Below are positions 34,420 to 42,136 of a DNA stretch of 64,000 bases, in pieces. Positions within the stretch are counted from its first letter, which is position 1. Each line of letters starts with the position of its first letter. The stretch spans positions 19,951-83,950 of the forward strand of contig DASXMU010000193.1 of NCBI GenBank assembly GCA_036495485.1. Direction: 5' to 3'. The translations under genes were made by a program, and so were the position numbers. The notes beneath the pieces were generated by a model. The model did not search any database. It saw only the letters and a program-made list of their open reading frames with translations, and was not told where the DNA came from. The stretch is from PALSA-505 sp036495485. Lineage in GTDB: Bacteria > Actinomycetota > Actinomycetes > Streptosporangiales > Streptosporangiaceae.

Positions 34420-34493
34420 CAGCCGGCCGGATCGCTGCACCGCGCGTTTGACGCGACTTTCGCATAGACGAACTGCAGCGGACCGGCCGGCTG
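34420..34493. terminator. Bidirectional terminator between convergent genes
   Basis: 20-bp stem (34420-34439 with 34474-34493, two mismatches; outer arms CAGCCGGCCGG/CCGGCCGGCTG), with a smaller inner hairpin (CGCGT/ACGCG near 34444-34456). It lies between the stops of the ABC ATPase (plus) and the ParB-like gene (minus). Confidence 0.75.
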
Positions 34494-34494
34494 A

Positions 34495-35397
34495 CTATCT
34501 GGCGGGCCAGCGGGATGGCCGGAGCCGCCGCCGCAGTTCCTCGATGACCTCATCGTTCCATTCGTGCGTGCGCATCAGCCGGTAGCGCTCCCTGGCGATG
34601 CACAGGTAGGCGTCGGCGTCGGTGCCCGAGCCGATCAGGTCGGCGGTCCGCAGCATGCGCACGACTGGCACGTACTCGTCGGCGAACCAGCGCCGGGCGA
34701 CCTCGGCCCGGTCCATGAACTTGTGCTCGTGATGGCTCAGCCTGAAACCCCAGGCCTCGACCGCCTCGCCCAGCTCCGCATAGGACCAGGGATCGCTGAA
34801 CGTGATCTTGCTGTAGGCCTGCGCGGACAGCGGCACCCGGGAGCGGAACATCAGCTCGTAGCTCTTGAACAGCAGGTCGCTGCGGCGCCTGATGCCCCGG
34901 GACGGCACCTTCGTCAGCACCTCGGTCACGTAGGCATCGATCGTCTTCTGCCCGGTGGCCAGGGCGATCGACACCCGGTGATGCCCGTCGGAGACGAAGT
35001 GCAGGTCACCGATCCGGTACACGTCGATGGGCGGGATCGGCTCGCCCCGGCGCTGGGCCAGCGCCAGCCGCTCCCACCGCTCCCGCACCCGGCTCGAGGT
35101 GGGCCGGAAGCGCCGGTCGAAATCGCGGGTGGAGTCCATCGTGCCCACGATCGAGTCGAGCCGGATGGTCTGCAGCCCCAGCGACCGCTCGCCCGTCCTG
35201 CCCAGCGCGGCGACCACCTCGTCGAACGGCAGGATCAGGTTGACGTCGTCCGGCTCGCGCCGCAGCCGCTGCCCCAGCCGGGCCAGCACCTGCCGGCGGC
35301 GGGCACGCAGAAAGTCGTTCTCGACATCGGCCCGGGGGAACCCGGTATCAGCGGGCACGGCGCCGCCCAGTCCTGCGCTCGGCGCCGCTGTGGCCAC
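34495..35397 (-). CDS. ParB N-domain-like protein
   Basis: 300 residues. LQTIRLDSIVGTMDSTRDFDRRFRP... PPIDVYRIGDLHFVSDGHHRVSIALATGQKTIDAYVTEV is a ParB/sulfiredoxin-type nucleotide-binding fold; DGHHRVSIA corresponds to the GERRxRA motif. The C-terminal half is helical and unlike the chromosome-partitioning ParB HTH, so this is a stand-alone relative, not the segregation protein. GTG 35397 has GGGGGA upstream but overlaps the preceding gene by 50 bp; GTG 35358 would reduce the overlap to 11 bp. Role unknown. Confidence 0.72.
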   Translation of the reverse strand: MATAAPSAGLGGAVPADTGFPRADVENDFLRARRRQVLARLGQRLRREPDDVNLILPFDEVVAALGRTGERSLGLQTIRLDSIVGTMDSTRDFDRRFRPTSSRVRERWERLALAQRRGEPIPPIDVYRIGDLHFVSDGHHRVSIALATGQKTIDAYVTEVLTKVPSRGIRRRSDLLFKSYELMFRSRVPLSAQAYSKITFSDPWSYAELGEAVEAWGFRLSHHEHKFMDRAEVARRWFADEYVPVVRMLRTADLIGSGTDADAYLCIARERYRLMRTHEWNDEVIEELRRRLRPSRWPAR

Positions 35398-36067
35398 TCA
35401 GCCAGTCCCCCACCGCCCCGGTCACCGGATCGACGGTCAGCAGTTGCCACCCCGTGACATTCCGCACGACCGTGTCTCCCATCCGGTTCTCCCGCCCACC
35501 CGGCGCCTCTGGATCCACGTGCCCATGCAGCAGCATGCCGGGCCGCAGGCGTTTGACCAGCCCATGCAGCGCGGTGAACCCCCAATGCGGCGGGTCGGCC
35601 CCATCCCCCACCCCGCGCGGCGGCGCATGCGTGAGGAGCACGTCCACCCGCTGGCGGCGCACCATCGCGCGAACGGCCAGCCGCCGCGCCCGGCGCGCCT
35701 GCTGCCGGTCGCTGTACTGGTTGGGCCCCTCGCCATACCGCCGGCACCCACCCAGCCCGGCCACCCGCAGCCCGGCCACCTCCACGATCGCCCCATCCGC
35801 ACAGATCGCCCCGTCCGGCCAGGGCTGCTGCACCGGCATCCCGGCCCGCAGCGTGAGCCCAGCCCGCGAGATCCGGTACCCCGACAGGTCAGGATCGTGG
35901 TTCCCCGGCACGAACACCAGAGGCGCGTCCAGCGCGTTCATCAGCCGCCCAAGATACTCAAAGGGCAGGTCGCCGCACCCCACGATCAGCTCGGCCCCCC
36001 GGGCCAGATGTGCATCGGCCCACAGGGCGTCCTCGACAACGTCTGAAACGGCCAGCACCCGGACCAC
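35348..36067 (-). CDS. Metallophosphoesterase (calcineurin-like)
   Basis: 239 residues from GTG 36067. Two-metal phosphoesterase signature: LAVSDVVEDALW (first Asp, in a DxV form instead of DxH), GCGDLPFEYL (GD), FVPGNHDPD (GNH), VLLTHAPPRG (TH) and LLHGHVDPE (GHxH variant, GHV). The first motif lacks the usual second His, so one metal site may be altered. Translationally overlaps the ParB-like gene, suggesting a shared function. Confidence 0.8.
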   Translation of the reverse strand: MVRVLAVSDVVEDALWADAHLARGAELIVGCGDLPFEYLGRLMNALDAPLVFVPGNHDPDLSGYRISRAGLTLRAGMPVQQPWPDGAICADGAIVEVAGLRVAGLGGCRRYGEGPNQYSDRQQARRARRLAVRAMVRRQRVDVLLTHAPPRGVGDGADPPHWGFTALHGLVKRLRPGMLLHGHVDPEAPGGRENRMGDTVVRNVTGWQLLTVDPVTGAVGDWLSGHSGAERRTGRRRAR

Positions 36068-36087
36068 AACCCCGATGGTACGCCGGG

Positions 36088-36471
36088 TCAGCGAGCGGCC
36101 TTCTCTCTGACCTCCAGGCCGCGCTCCCGCAGCGCCGCCTCCACCCGGTAGATCTCGGCCTGCGGCACGTGTTCCCCGGACGGCGGCGGACTGACATCCA
36201 GCCGCTGGCAGGCCGTCACCAGCGTGTCCAGATAGGCCCCCCGCAACGCCCGCAGCCTGAGCCCCTTCGCCGGCAGGTCCGTCCGCGTCTCAACCGCCTC
36301 AAGCTCCGCCCGCAACCGCCGCAGATCCGCCCCGAGCCGCTCGAGCGGCTCCGGCTCCGGCATCCGGTAACTCCGCTCAGCCAGCCAGCGAATGCCCTTT
36401 CCAGCCCAGATGAGCGCGAACCCAGCCGCCGTCGGCAGCAGGCAGGCGACGATCAGCAAGAACACCGGCAC
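36088..36471 (-). CDS. Small single-span membrane protein, unrecognised
   Basis: 127 residues from a GTG at 36471. N-terminal membrane helix (VFLLIVACLLPTAAGFALIWAGKGI), then a cytoplasmic helical region with PLERLGADLRRLRAELEAVETRTDLPAKGLRLRALRGAYLDTLVTACQRLDV and a C-terminal amphipathic helix. LRALRGAYLDTLVTACQRLDV is suggestive of a conserved actinobacterial family but I cannot name it. Start is uncertain (the frame extends to 36555). Separated by 20 bp from the phosphoesterase, so likely the first gene of a three-gene unit. Confidence 0.6.
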   Translation of the reverse strand: MPVFLLIVACLLPTAAGFALIWAGKGIRWLAERSYRMPEPEPLERLGADLRRLRAELEAVETRTDLPAKGLRLRALRGAYLDTLVTACQRLDVSPPPSGEHVPQAEIYRVEAALRERGLEVREKAAR

Positions 36472-36690
36472 AAACCCAGTGTCCGCCTGCCGTCCATAGC
36501 GTCGCAAGCATGACCCGCACGACACGCGTGCAGTGCCGGGACCATCTGCTTGCACAGCCGGTGTTCGGCGGCGGCCGACCCGCCGGATGGGCGAGTGGGT
36601 GGCCCGGTGCCCTCTGGTATTCCTGCGACCAGGGTGCGGCTAAAGTTCTTGAGCCGCAATCGGTGGGGCGAATGGAGGTCAGCGGAGCGG

Positions 36691-38262
36691 ATGGATACGC
36701 CAGGTGCGCAGTCGCGGTGGTGGCATGGGGCCACGCTGTACCAGGTCTACGTGCGGTCCCTGCAGGACACCAATGGCGACGGGTACGGAGATCTGCCCGG
36801 GGTGATCGCGCGGCTGGAGTACCTGGACTGGCTGGGGGTGGACGGGATCTGGCTGTCGCCGACGATGCCGTCGCCCGATCATGACTGGGGCTATGACGTC
36901 TCGGACTACCTGAGCGTTCACCCGGAGCTTGGCACGCTGGCGGATCTGGACACGCTGATCGCCGAGGCCGGGCGGCTGGGGATGCACGTGCTGCTGGACC
37001 TGGTGCCCAACCACACCAGCAGCGCTCACCCGTGGTTCGCCGAGGCTGTCGGCGGCCCGCAGGCGCCGCACCGGGACTACTACGTGTGGGCGGATCCGGC
37101 GCCGGGCGGTGGGCCGCCGAACAACTGGCTGGATGCGACCGGAGCCACAGCCTGGGCGTTCGATGAGCGTAGCGGGCAGTATTACCTGCATAACTACCTG
37201 CCGAGTCAGCCGGATCTGAACTGGTGGGAACCGGCCGTGCATGAGGAGTTCCGCCGGATCGTGCGGTTCTGGTTCGATCGCGGCGTCGCCGGGTTCAGGA
37301 TCGATGTAGCGCAGGGGCTGTACAAGGACGCCGAGTTGCGCGACGACCCACCGTCGGGGGAGTCCGGCCGGCTGAACGGGCGCTGGGGGCTGGCCAAGGA
37401 GTACAGCGCGAACCGGCCGGAGTCGCACGGCGTCTTCAGGGACTGGCGGTCGATCGCGGAGAGCTACACGCCGCCGAAGCTGCTGCTGGGCGAGACCTGG
37501 GGACCCGACCTCAGCGCGATGGCGGGTTTCCACGGCAACGGCGACGAGCTGCAGCTCACCTTCAACTTCCCGTTCGTGTTCGCGCCGTTCACCGCCGACG
37601 GGCTGGCCGATGTGGTGGCCGGGACGCTGGCGAAGCTGCCGGCCGGGGAATGCCCGGTCTGGACCGCCTCCAACCACGACGTGAGCCGGTTCCCCACCCG
37701 CTGGTGCGACGGCGACCCGCGTAAGGCACGGCTCGCGCTGATGGTGCTGGCCACGCTGCCCGGCACGTTCGTGCTCTACTACGGCGACGAGATCGCGATG
37801 GTGGACACCGACGTCCCGCCCGGGCTGCGCCGCGATCCGATGACTCCCGGCGGCCTGGCCCGAGAGGGCCGCGACCGGGCCAGAACCCCCATGCCCTGGG
37901 ACTCCTCCCCGCTCGGCGGCTTCACCGGCGACGGCGTCAAGCCCTGGCTCCCCCTAGGCGAGCACACCAGCCGCAACATCCAGACCGAACGGGTCGACCC
38001 AGCCTCGACGCTGCGCTTCTGCCGCGACCTGCTGGCCCTGCGCCGCACCGAGTTCGCCGGCCAGATGGCCAGCTACGAACGTCTGCCCAGCCCGCCCGGC
38101 ACCTGGATCTACCAGTCGGGCGCCCTGACCGTCGCCGCCAGCTTCACCGACGACCCGGTGCCGCTGCCTGGCCCGCTGGGCGAGGTACTGATCGCCACCA
38201 CCAGCCAGCCAGACCCGGCCGTGCTGCCGCCCTGGGCCGGGGTGATCGCCCGCCTGATCTGA
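36691..38262 (+). CDS. GH13 alpha-glucosidase / alpha-amylase family enzyme
   Basis: 523-residue glycoside hydrolase, probably cytosolic (no signal peptide), cleaving alpha-glucosides. Conserved regions: DLVPNHTSSAHPWF (region I), GFRIDVAQGLYKD (region II, nucleophile Asp), LLGETWGPDL (region III, acid/base Glu) and WTASNHDVSRFPTRW (region IV). YVRSLQDTNGDGYGDLPGVIARLEYLDWLGVDGIWLSP is typical of the oligo-1,6-glucosidase/alpha-glucosidase group. ATG 36691 chosen with GGAGG upstream. It probably processes sugars brought in by the ABC importer 2 kb upstream. Confidence 0.92.
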   Translation: MDTPGAQSRWWHGATLYQVYVRSLQDTNGDGYGDLPGVIARLEYLDWLGVDGIWLSPTMPSPDHDWGYDVSDYLSVHPELGTLADLDTLIAEAGRLGMHVLLDLVPNHTSSAHPWFAEAVGGPQAPHRDYYVWADPAPGGGPPNNWLDATGATAWAFDERSGQYYLHNYLPSQPDLNWWEPAVHEEFRRIVRFWFDRGVAGFRIDVAQGLYKDAELRDDPPSGESGRLNGRWGLAKEYSANRPESHGVFRDWRSIAESYTPPKLLLGETWGPDLSAMAGFHGNGDELQLTFNFPFVFAPFTADGLADVVAGTLAKLPAGECPVWTASNHDVSRFPTRWCDGDPRKARLALMVLATLPGTFVLYYGDEIAMVDTDVPPGLRRDPMTPGGLAREGRDRARTPMPWDSSPLGGFTGDGVKPWLPLGEHTSRNIQTERVDPASTLRFCRDLLALRRTEFAGQMASYERLPSPPGTWIYQSGALTVAASFTDDPVPLPGPLGEVLIATTSQPDPAVLPPWAGVIARLI

Positions 38263-38302
38263 CTCACCCGACACCAGTCAGCCAAACCCCGCCGGGCCCG
38301 AA

Positions 38303-39184
38303 TCACTCGACGATCTTGGAAATCGGGATTTCCAGGATGTCCCTGGCGCCAGCCGCCTTCAGCGCCGGGATCAGGGTATTGACCCCCGCCTTGGGCACGA
38401 CGGTCTCGACCGCGTTCATCTCGCTGCTGGCCAGCGCGGTGATCGTGGGCGACGACATGGCCGGCAGCATCTCGGTCACCGCGCGCAGCCGGTCCGCCGG
38501 AACATTGAGCTTGAGCAAGACGTTGCCCCGGGCCTTGATCGCCCCGCGCAGCAGCAGGGCAAGGTCCTCCATGGCCCCCCGCTTACCCGCGTCCCCGTAA
38601 GCCTGGCGGTTGGCCACCAGCTCGGTATAGCTGGTGATCACCGTGTCCAGGATCCGCAGTCCGTTCCGCCGCAGCGAGGATCCGGTCTCGGTGAGGTCCA
38701 CGATCGCGTCCACGATGTCTGGAACCTTGGCCTCGGTAGCCCCATAGGACGGCACCACCATCGCCTTGACCCCGTGCGCGTCAAGGAAGCGCCTGGTCAG
38801 CGACGGAAACTCGGTCGAGATCCGGACGCCGTCCGGCAGATCATCCACCGACTGCCAGGGTGCCCTCTCCGGGACCGCCAGCACCACCTGCACCGGCCGC
38901 GAGGTCGCCTTCGAGTACTGCAGCTCGCCGAGCGAAACCACATCCGCCTCTGTCTCGCTGATCCAGTCCCGTCCCGTGATCCCCAGATCGAACAACCCCT
39001 GCTCCAGGTATGACGGAATCTCCTGCGGCCGCAGAAACCGCACCTTGTCGATCCTCGGGTCATCGATCGACGCGTGATAATCCCGGTCCGACGACCGCCG
39101 CACGGTCAGATCGGCCGCATCGAGCAAATCCAGCGTCGCCCGCTCCAGCGACCCCTTGGGCAGAACAACAGAAAGCAAGATCAA
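38303..39184 (-). CDS. hisG: ATP phosphoribosyltransferase, long-form HisG of atypical type
   Basis: First enzyme of histidine synthesis, 293 residues. Motifs: VVLPKGSLERATLDLLDAADL, FLRPQEIPSYLEQGLFDLGITGRDW, AIVDLTETGSSLRRNGLRILDTV (PRPP loop), and the C-terminal regulatory domain ending GARDILEIPISKIVE. Compared with the mycobacterial/streptomycete HisG as I remember it, the segment GELQYSKATSRPVQVVLAVPERAP and the long TSYTELVANRQAYGDAGKRGAMEDLALLLRGA are a different subgroup, more like those of other phyla. Start is TTG at 39184 (GGAAAGGATC upstream). No hisE lies beside it, although one is expected at this locus. Confidence 0.88.
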   Translation of the reverse strand: MILLSVVLPKGSLERATLDLLDAADLTVRRSSDRDYHASIDDPRIDKVRFLRPQEIPSYLEQGLFDLGITGRDWISETEADVVSLGELQYSKATSRPVQVVLAVPERAPWQSVDDLPDGVRISTEFPSLTRRFLDAHGVKAMVVPSYGATEAKVPDIVDAIVDLTETGSSLRRNGLRILDTVITSYTELVANRQAYGDAGKRGAMEDLALLLRGAIKARGNVLLKLNVPADRLRAVTEMLPAMSSPTITALASSEMNAVETVVPKAGVNTLIPALKAAGARDILEIPISKIVE

Positions 39185-39214
39185 GATCCTTTCCTACCGG
39201 ACAACCAACCCGGA

Positions 39215-39274
39215 AACCCGGTCGATGTGACACTGACCGGCACCTATGCCCAGCAATGTCACATCGACCGGGTT
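39215..39274 (-). terminator. Perfect 18-bp hairpin between ribH and hisG
   Basis: AACCCGGTCGATGTGACA at 39215-39232 pairs without mismatch with 39257-39274 around a 24-nt loop. It lies after ribH and only 30 bp before the hisG start on the minus strand. It is either the rib operon terminator or a hisG leader structure. There is no U-run. Confidence 0.7.
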
Positions 39275-39292
39275 AGGGACGGGACCGGTGGG

Positions 39293-39817
39293 CTAGGGCG
39301 TCGAGGGAGCTTGGGAATGCTGGCAGGAACTCTTATGCCGGGGGGCGCAGCGGATGGAGCGGAGGACGAGCGCGGTATCCAGCGCGGCCACGGCAGCCTC
39401 CCATCCCTTGTCCTCGGCGGCGCCCGGCAGACCTGATCGGTTGCGGGCCTGTTCCAGGGTGTCACAGGTGAGCACGCCGTTGCCGACCGGGGTGCCGGCG
39501 TCAAGGGCGGCCCGGGTCAGGCCGGCGGTCACCGCGTCGCAAACGTACTCGAAGTGCGGGGTGCCGCCGCGGATCACCGCGCCGAGGCAGACGACCGCGT
39601 CGTAGCGCCGGGCCAGCTCGGCGGCGACCACGGGCAGCTCGACCGCACCGGCCACGCGAACGACGAACGGATGCTCGACGCCGCAGGCCTGCGCGGCGGT
39701 CACCGCACGGGCGGTGAGCACGTCGGTGATCTCAGCGTGCCAGCGGGTGGCCGCGATCGCCAGGGTCAGCCCGGCCGCGTCCACGGTGACCGCGCCCAGG
39801 CTGCCCTCGCCGCTCAC
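39293..39817 (-). CDS. ribH: 6,7-dimethyl-8-ribityllumazine synthase
   Basis: Penultimate step of riboflavin synthesis; forms icosahedral or pentameric shells. 174 residues. Motifs: AIAATRWHAEITDVLTARAV, VAGAVELPVVAAELARRYDAVVCLGAVIRGGTPHFEYVCDAVTAGLTRAALDAGTPVGNGVLTCDTLEQA, all in place including catalytic His in GGTPHFEYV. Beyond KGWEAAVAAL the C-terminus is longer than usual, with an extra 20 residues (LVLRSIRCAPRHKSSCQHSQ) of unusual composition. 63 bp after ribBA. Confidence 0.95.
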   Translation of the reverse strand: MSGEGSLGAVTVDAAGLTLAIAATRWHAEITDVLTARAVTAAQACGVEHPFVVRVAGAVELPVVAAELARRYDAVVCLGAVIRGGTPHFEYVCDAVTAGLTRAALDAGTPVGNGVLTCDTLEQARNRSGLPGAAEDKGWEAAVAALDTALVLRSIRCAPRHKSSCQHSQAPSTP

Positions 39818-39880
39818 TGGTCCTCCAGGTTCAATGAGTTGCTCCTGACCAACGAGTATCCGAGGCGACCAGGTCTGCCA

Positions 39881-41167
39881 TCAGTGGGCTTCAGCGTGAG
39901 CGTGGGGCCCGGCAGCGCCGTTCGGTTCCACATAAAGATCTTCTATCTGATGACCAAGCCTGTCCCTTTTAGCGGTGAGGTACCGGCGATTTTCGTCGGT
40001 GACGAGGACGGGCAGCGGGAGACGGCCAACAACCTCGATGCCGAATCCGGTGAGCCCGCTGACCTTGGCCGGGTTGTTGGTCAGCAGCCGGATCGAGCGG
40101 ACTCCGAGGTCGGCGAGCATCTGCGCGCCGGTGGAGTACTCGCGGGCGTCGGCGGGCAGGCCGAGTTCGAGGTTGGCGTCCACGGTGTCCGCGCCGGCGT
40201 CCTGGAGGTTGTAGGCCTGCAGCTTGCTCAGCAGGCCGATGCCGCGGCCCTCGTGCCCGCGCAGGTAGAGGACGGCGCCGCGGCCTTCGCTGGCGATGGC
40301 GGCCATGGCGGCGGCGAGCTGGGCGCCGCAGTCACAGCGGCGCGAGCCGAACACGTCACCGGTGAGGCACTCGGAGTGCACCCGGGTGAGCACCTGCTCG
40401 CCGTCGCCCAGGTCACCGAGGACCATGGCGATGTGCTCGGTGCCGTCCACGGAGTTGAGATAGCCATAGGCCCGCCACTCGCCATAGGCGTTGGGCAGCC
40501 GGGTCTGAGTGACCCGGCGGACCATCCGCTCGGTGTGCCGCCGGTACTCGATGAGCTGGAAGATCGAGATCAGCGCGAGGTCGTGCTCGTCGGCGAACCT
40601 GCGCAGCGCGGGCAGCCGGGCCATCGAGCCGTCGTCGTTGACCACCTCGGCCAGCACGCCGGCCTCGGGCAGGCCGGCCAGCCTGGTCAGGTCGACCGCG
40701 GCCTCGGTGTGGCCGGGGCGGCGCAGCACACCGCCGTCGGCGTAGCGCAGCGGGAAGATGTGGCCGGGGCGGACCAGCTCGTACGGTTCGGTGGCGGAGT
40801 CCACCAGGACCCGGACCGTCCTGGCCCGGTCAGCGGCGGAAATGCCGGTCGTGACGCCGTCCCTGGCGTCCACGCTGACCGTGAACGCGGTCCGCATGCG
40901 CTCGTTGTTCTGGTTGGTCATCAGCGGGATCTGCAGCCGGTCCAGCTCCTTGCCGGGCATCGGGACGCAGATGACCCCGCTGGTGTAACGGATCATGAAG
41001 GCGAGCAGCTCGGCGGTGGCCTTGGTGGCGGCGAAGATGATGTCGCCCTCGTTCTCCCGGTCCGCGTCGTCCACCACGACGACCGGCCGGCCTGCCGCGA
41101 TGTCCGCGATCGCCCGCTCGACGCTGTCGAGGCGGACGCCGTCGGCTTCGCTTCGGATCTGCGTCAT
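39881..41167 (-). CDS. ribBA: Bifunctional DHBP synthase / GTP cyclohydrolase II
   Basis: 428 residues. N-domain (RibB): GRPVVVVDDADRENEGDIIFAA, RYTSGVICVPM, HTEAAVDLTRLAGL, which forms 3,4-dihydroxy-2-butanone 4-phosphate. C-domain (RibA): VHSECLTGDVFGSRRCDCGAQL (zinc-binding cysteines), YLRGHEGRGIGLLSKLQAYNLQD and RSIRLLTNNPAKVSGL, which opens GTP. ATG 41167 overlaps the ribE stop (ATGA). The frame is open further upstream across ribE, but this is not coding. Confidence 0.96.
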   Translation of the reverse strand: MTQIRSEADGVRLDSVERAIADIAAGRPVVVVDDADRENEGDIIFAATKATAELLAFMIRYTSGVICVPMPGKELDRLQIPLMTNQNNERMRTAFTVSVDARDGVTTGISAADRARTVRVLVDSATEPYELVRPGHIFPLRYADGGVLRRPGHTEAAVDLTRLAGLPEAGVLAEVVNDDGSMARLPALRRFADEHDLALISIFQLIEYRRHTERMVRRVTQTRLPNAYGEWRAYGYLNSVDGTEHIAMVLGDLGDGEQVLTRVHSECLTGDVFGSRRCDCGAQLAAAMAAIASEGRGAVLYLRGHEGRGIGLLSKLQAYNLQDAGADTVDANLELGLPADAREYSTGAQMLADLGVRSIRLLTNNPAKVSGLTGFGIEVVGRLPLPVLVTDENRRYLTAKRDRLGHQIEDLYVEPNGAAGPHAHAEAH

Positions 41168-41775
41168 GACCGGGCGCCCCCGTTCGCGCCGAGCAGTTTC
41201 TCCACGTACTTGGCGATCACATCGACCTCCAGGTTGACCGTGTCGCCGGGCTGCTTGCGGCCAAGCGTGGTGCGGCTCAGCGTCTCCGGAATCAGGCTCA
41301 CCTCGAACCAGGGCGGGTCCTCCCCAGTGGCGGCGATGGTCAGGCTGACCCCGTCCACGCCGACCGAGCCCTTCTCCACGACGTACCTGGCCAGGCTCGC
41401 GGGGAGCGAGACGCGCACGACGTCCCAGCGCTCGCCCTGGCGGCGGGAGACGATCGTGCCGGTGCCGTCCACATGACCCTGGATCATGTGACCGCCGAGC
41501 CTGCCGTCGAGCCGCATCGGGCGCTCCAGGTTGACCGGGCTGCCCGGCTGCAGGCCGCCCAGGGATGAGCGGTTCAGGGTCTCCAGCATGACGTCGGCGG
41601 TGAACGTCCCATCCCGGGTGCCGGTGACGGTAAGACAGACGCCGTTGATGGACAGCGAGTCTCCGTGACTGGCGTCGCTGGTGACCAGCGGCCCGCGTAC
41701 AGTGATCCGCGCGGCGTCGGCGAGCCGCTCGACGCCGACGACCTCGCCAAGCTCTTCCACGATCCCGGTGTACAT
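41164..41775 (-). CDS. ribE: Riboflavin synthase alpha chain
   Basis: 203 residues from ATG 41775, giving the family start MYTGIVEELGEVVGVE. Two tandem lumazine-binding barrels: GDSLSINGVCLTVT with ETLNRSSLGGLQPGSPVNLERPM in the first, and GSVGVDGVSLTIAA with IPETLSRTTLGRKQPGDTVNLEVDVIAKYVEKLL in the second; GHMIQGHVDGTG joins them. GAGAGGGGAC is upstream. First gene behind the FMN riboswitch. Confidence 0.96.
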   Translation of the reverse strand: MYTGIVEELGEVVGVERLADAARITVRGPLVTSDASHGDSLSINGVCLTVTGTRDGTFTADVMLETLNRSSLGGLQPGSPVNLERPMRLDGRLGGHMIQGHVDGTGTIVSRRQGERWDVVRVSLPASLARYVVEKGSVGVDGVSLTIAATGEDPPWFEVSLIPETLSRTTLGRKQPGDTVNLEVDVIAKYVEKLLGANGGARS

Positions 41776-41870
41776 CCTTGGGTCCCCTCTCCTGGCCGGT
41801 CGCACCACGGCACTCCGGGGGGACGTACTGCCCACACGCGAACGCGTGAGCGCGGTCCGTCAGGACCGCT

Positions 41871-42009
41871 CGCGTGCCTCCTCCCATCCGGGCTTTAACC
41901 GTCGGTCCCGGAGTTTCACCGGGTCAGCCGGTCGCTGTGCCTGGGCACTGCGGCCGGGTCGCGGACTGTAACCGCCGGCTCGGAGTTTCACCGACCCCGG
42001 AGTACGCGC
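41871..42009 (-). ncRNA. FMN riboswitch (RFN element)
   Basis: Read on the minus strand, the conserved core is present in order: GGGGTCGGTGAAACTCCGAG, CCGGCGGTTACAGTCCGCGAC, a variable arm, TGACCCGGTGAAACTCCGGG, ACCGACGGTTAAAGCCCGGA and TGGGAGGAGG. The ends close as a P1 helix (CGCGT/ACGCG). Downstream, before ribE, GCGGTCC/GGACCGC (41869-41852) and CACGCG/CGCGTG (41848-41835) hairpins look like the expression platform. Binding of FMN should lower ribE-ribBA-ribH expression. Confidence 0.95.
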
Positions 42010-42022
42010 TGCTCAGTTAACC

Positions 42023-42063
42023 AGTGTGCCATACCAGGCTATTCCGCCTGCGCGCCGATACGG
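42023..42063 (+). promoter_or_regulatory. 41-bp shared upstream element, copy 1
   Basis: Starts AGTGTGCC, contains ATTCCGCCTG and GCGCCG, ends near TACGG. It matches 34 of 41 positions with 48016-48056. It lies 73 bp before the ketoacyl-synthase start and 13 bp from the 5' end of the riboswitch on the other strand, where both promoters must be. Confidence 0.6.
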
Positions 42064-42136
42064 GGTGGGCAATCCCGAAGGTGTGCGGCTGTACGGCGCG
42101 CCGCAAGGTGAATGGGTGAGCGTGGAGGTTCCGGCT

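Noticed and set aside
41168..41887. Extension of ribBA to 668 residues
   Set aside because: It crosses ribE and part of its leader in another frame. RibBA has its family N-terminus at 41167.
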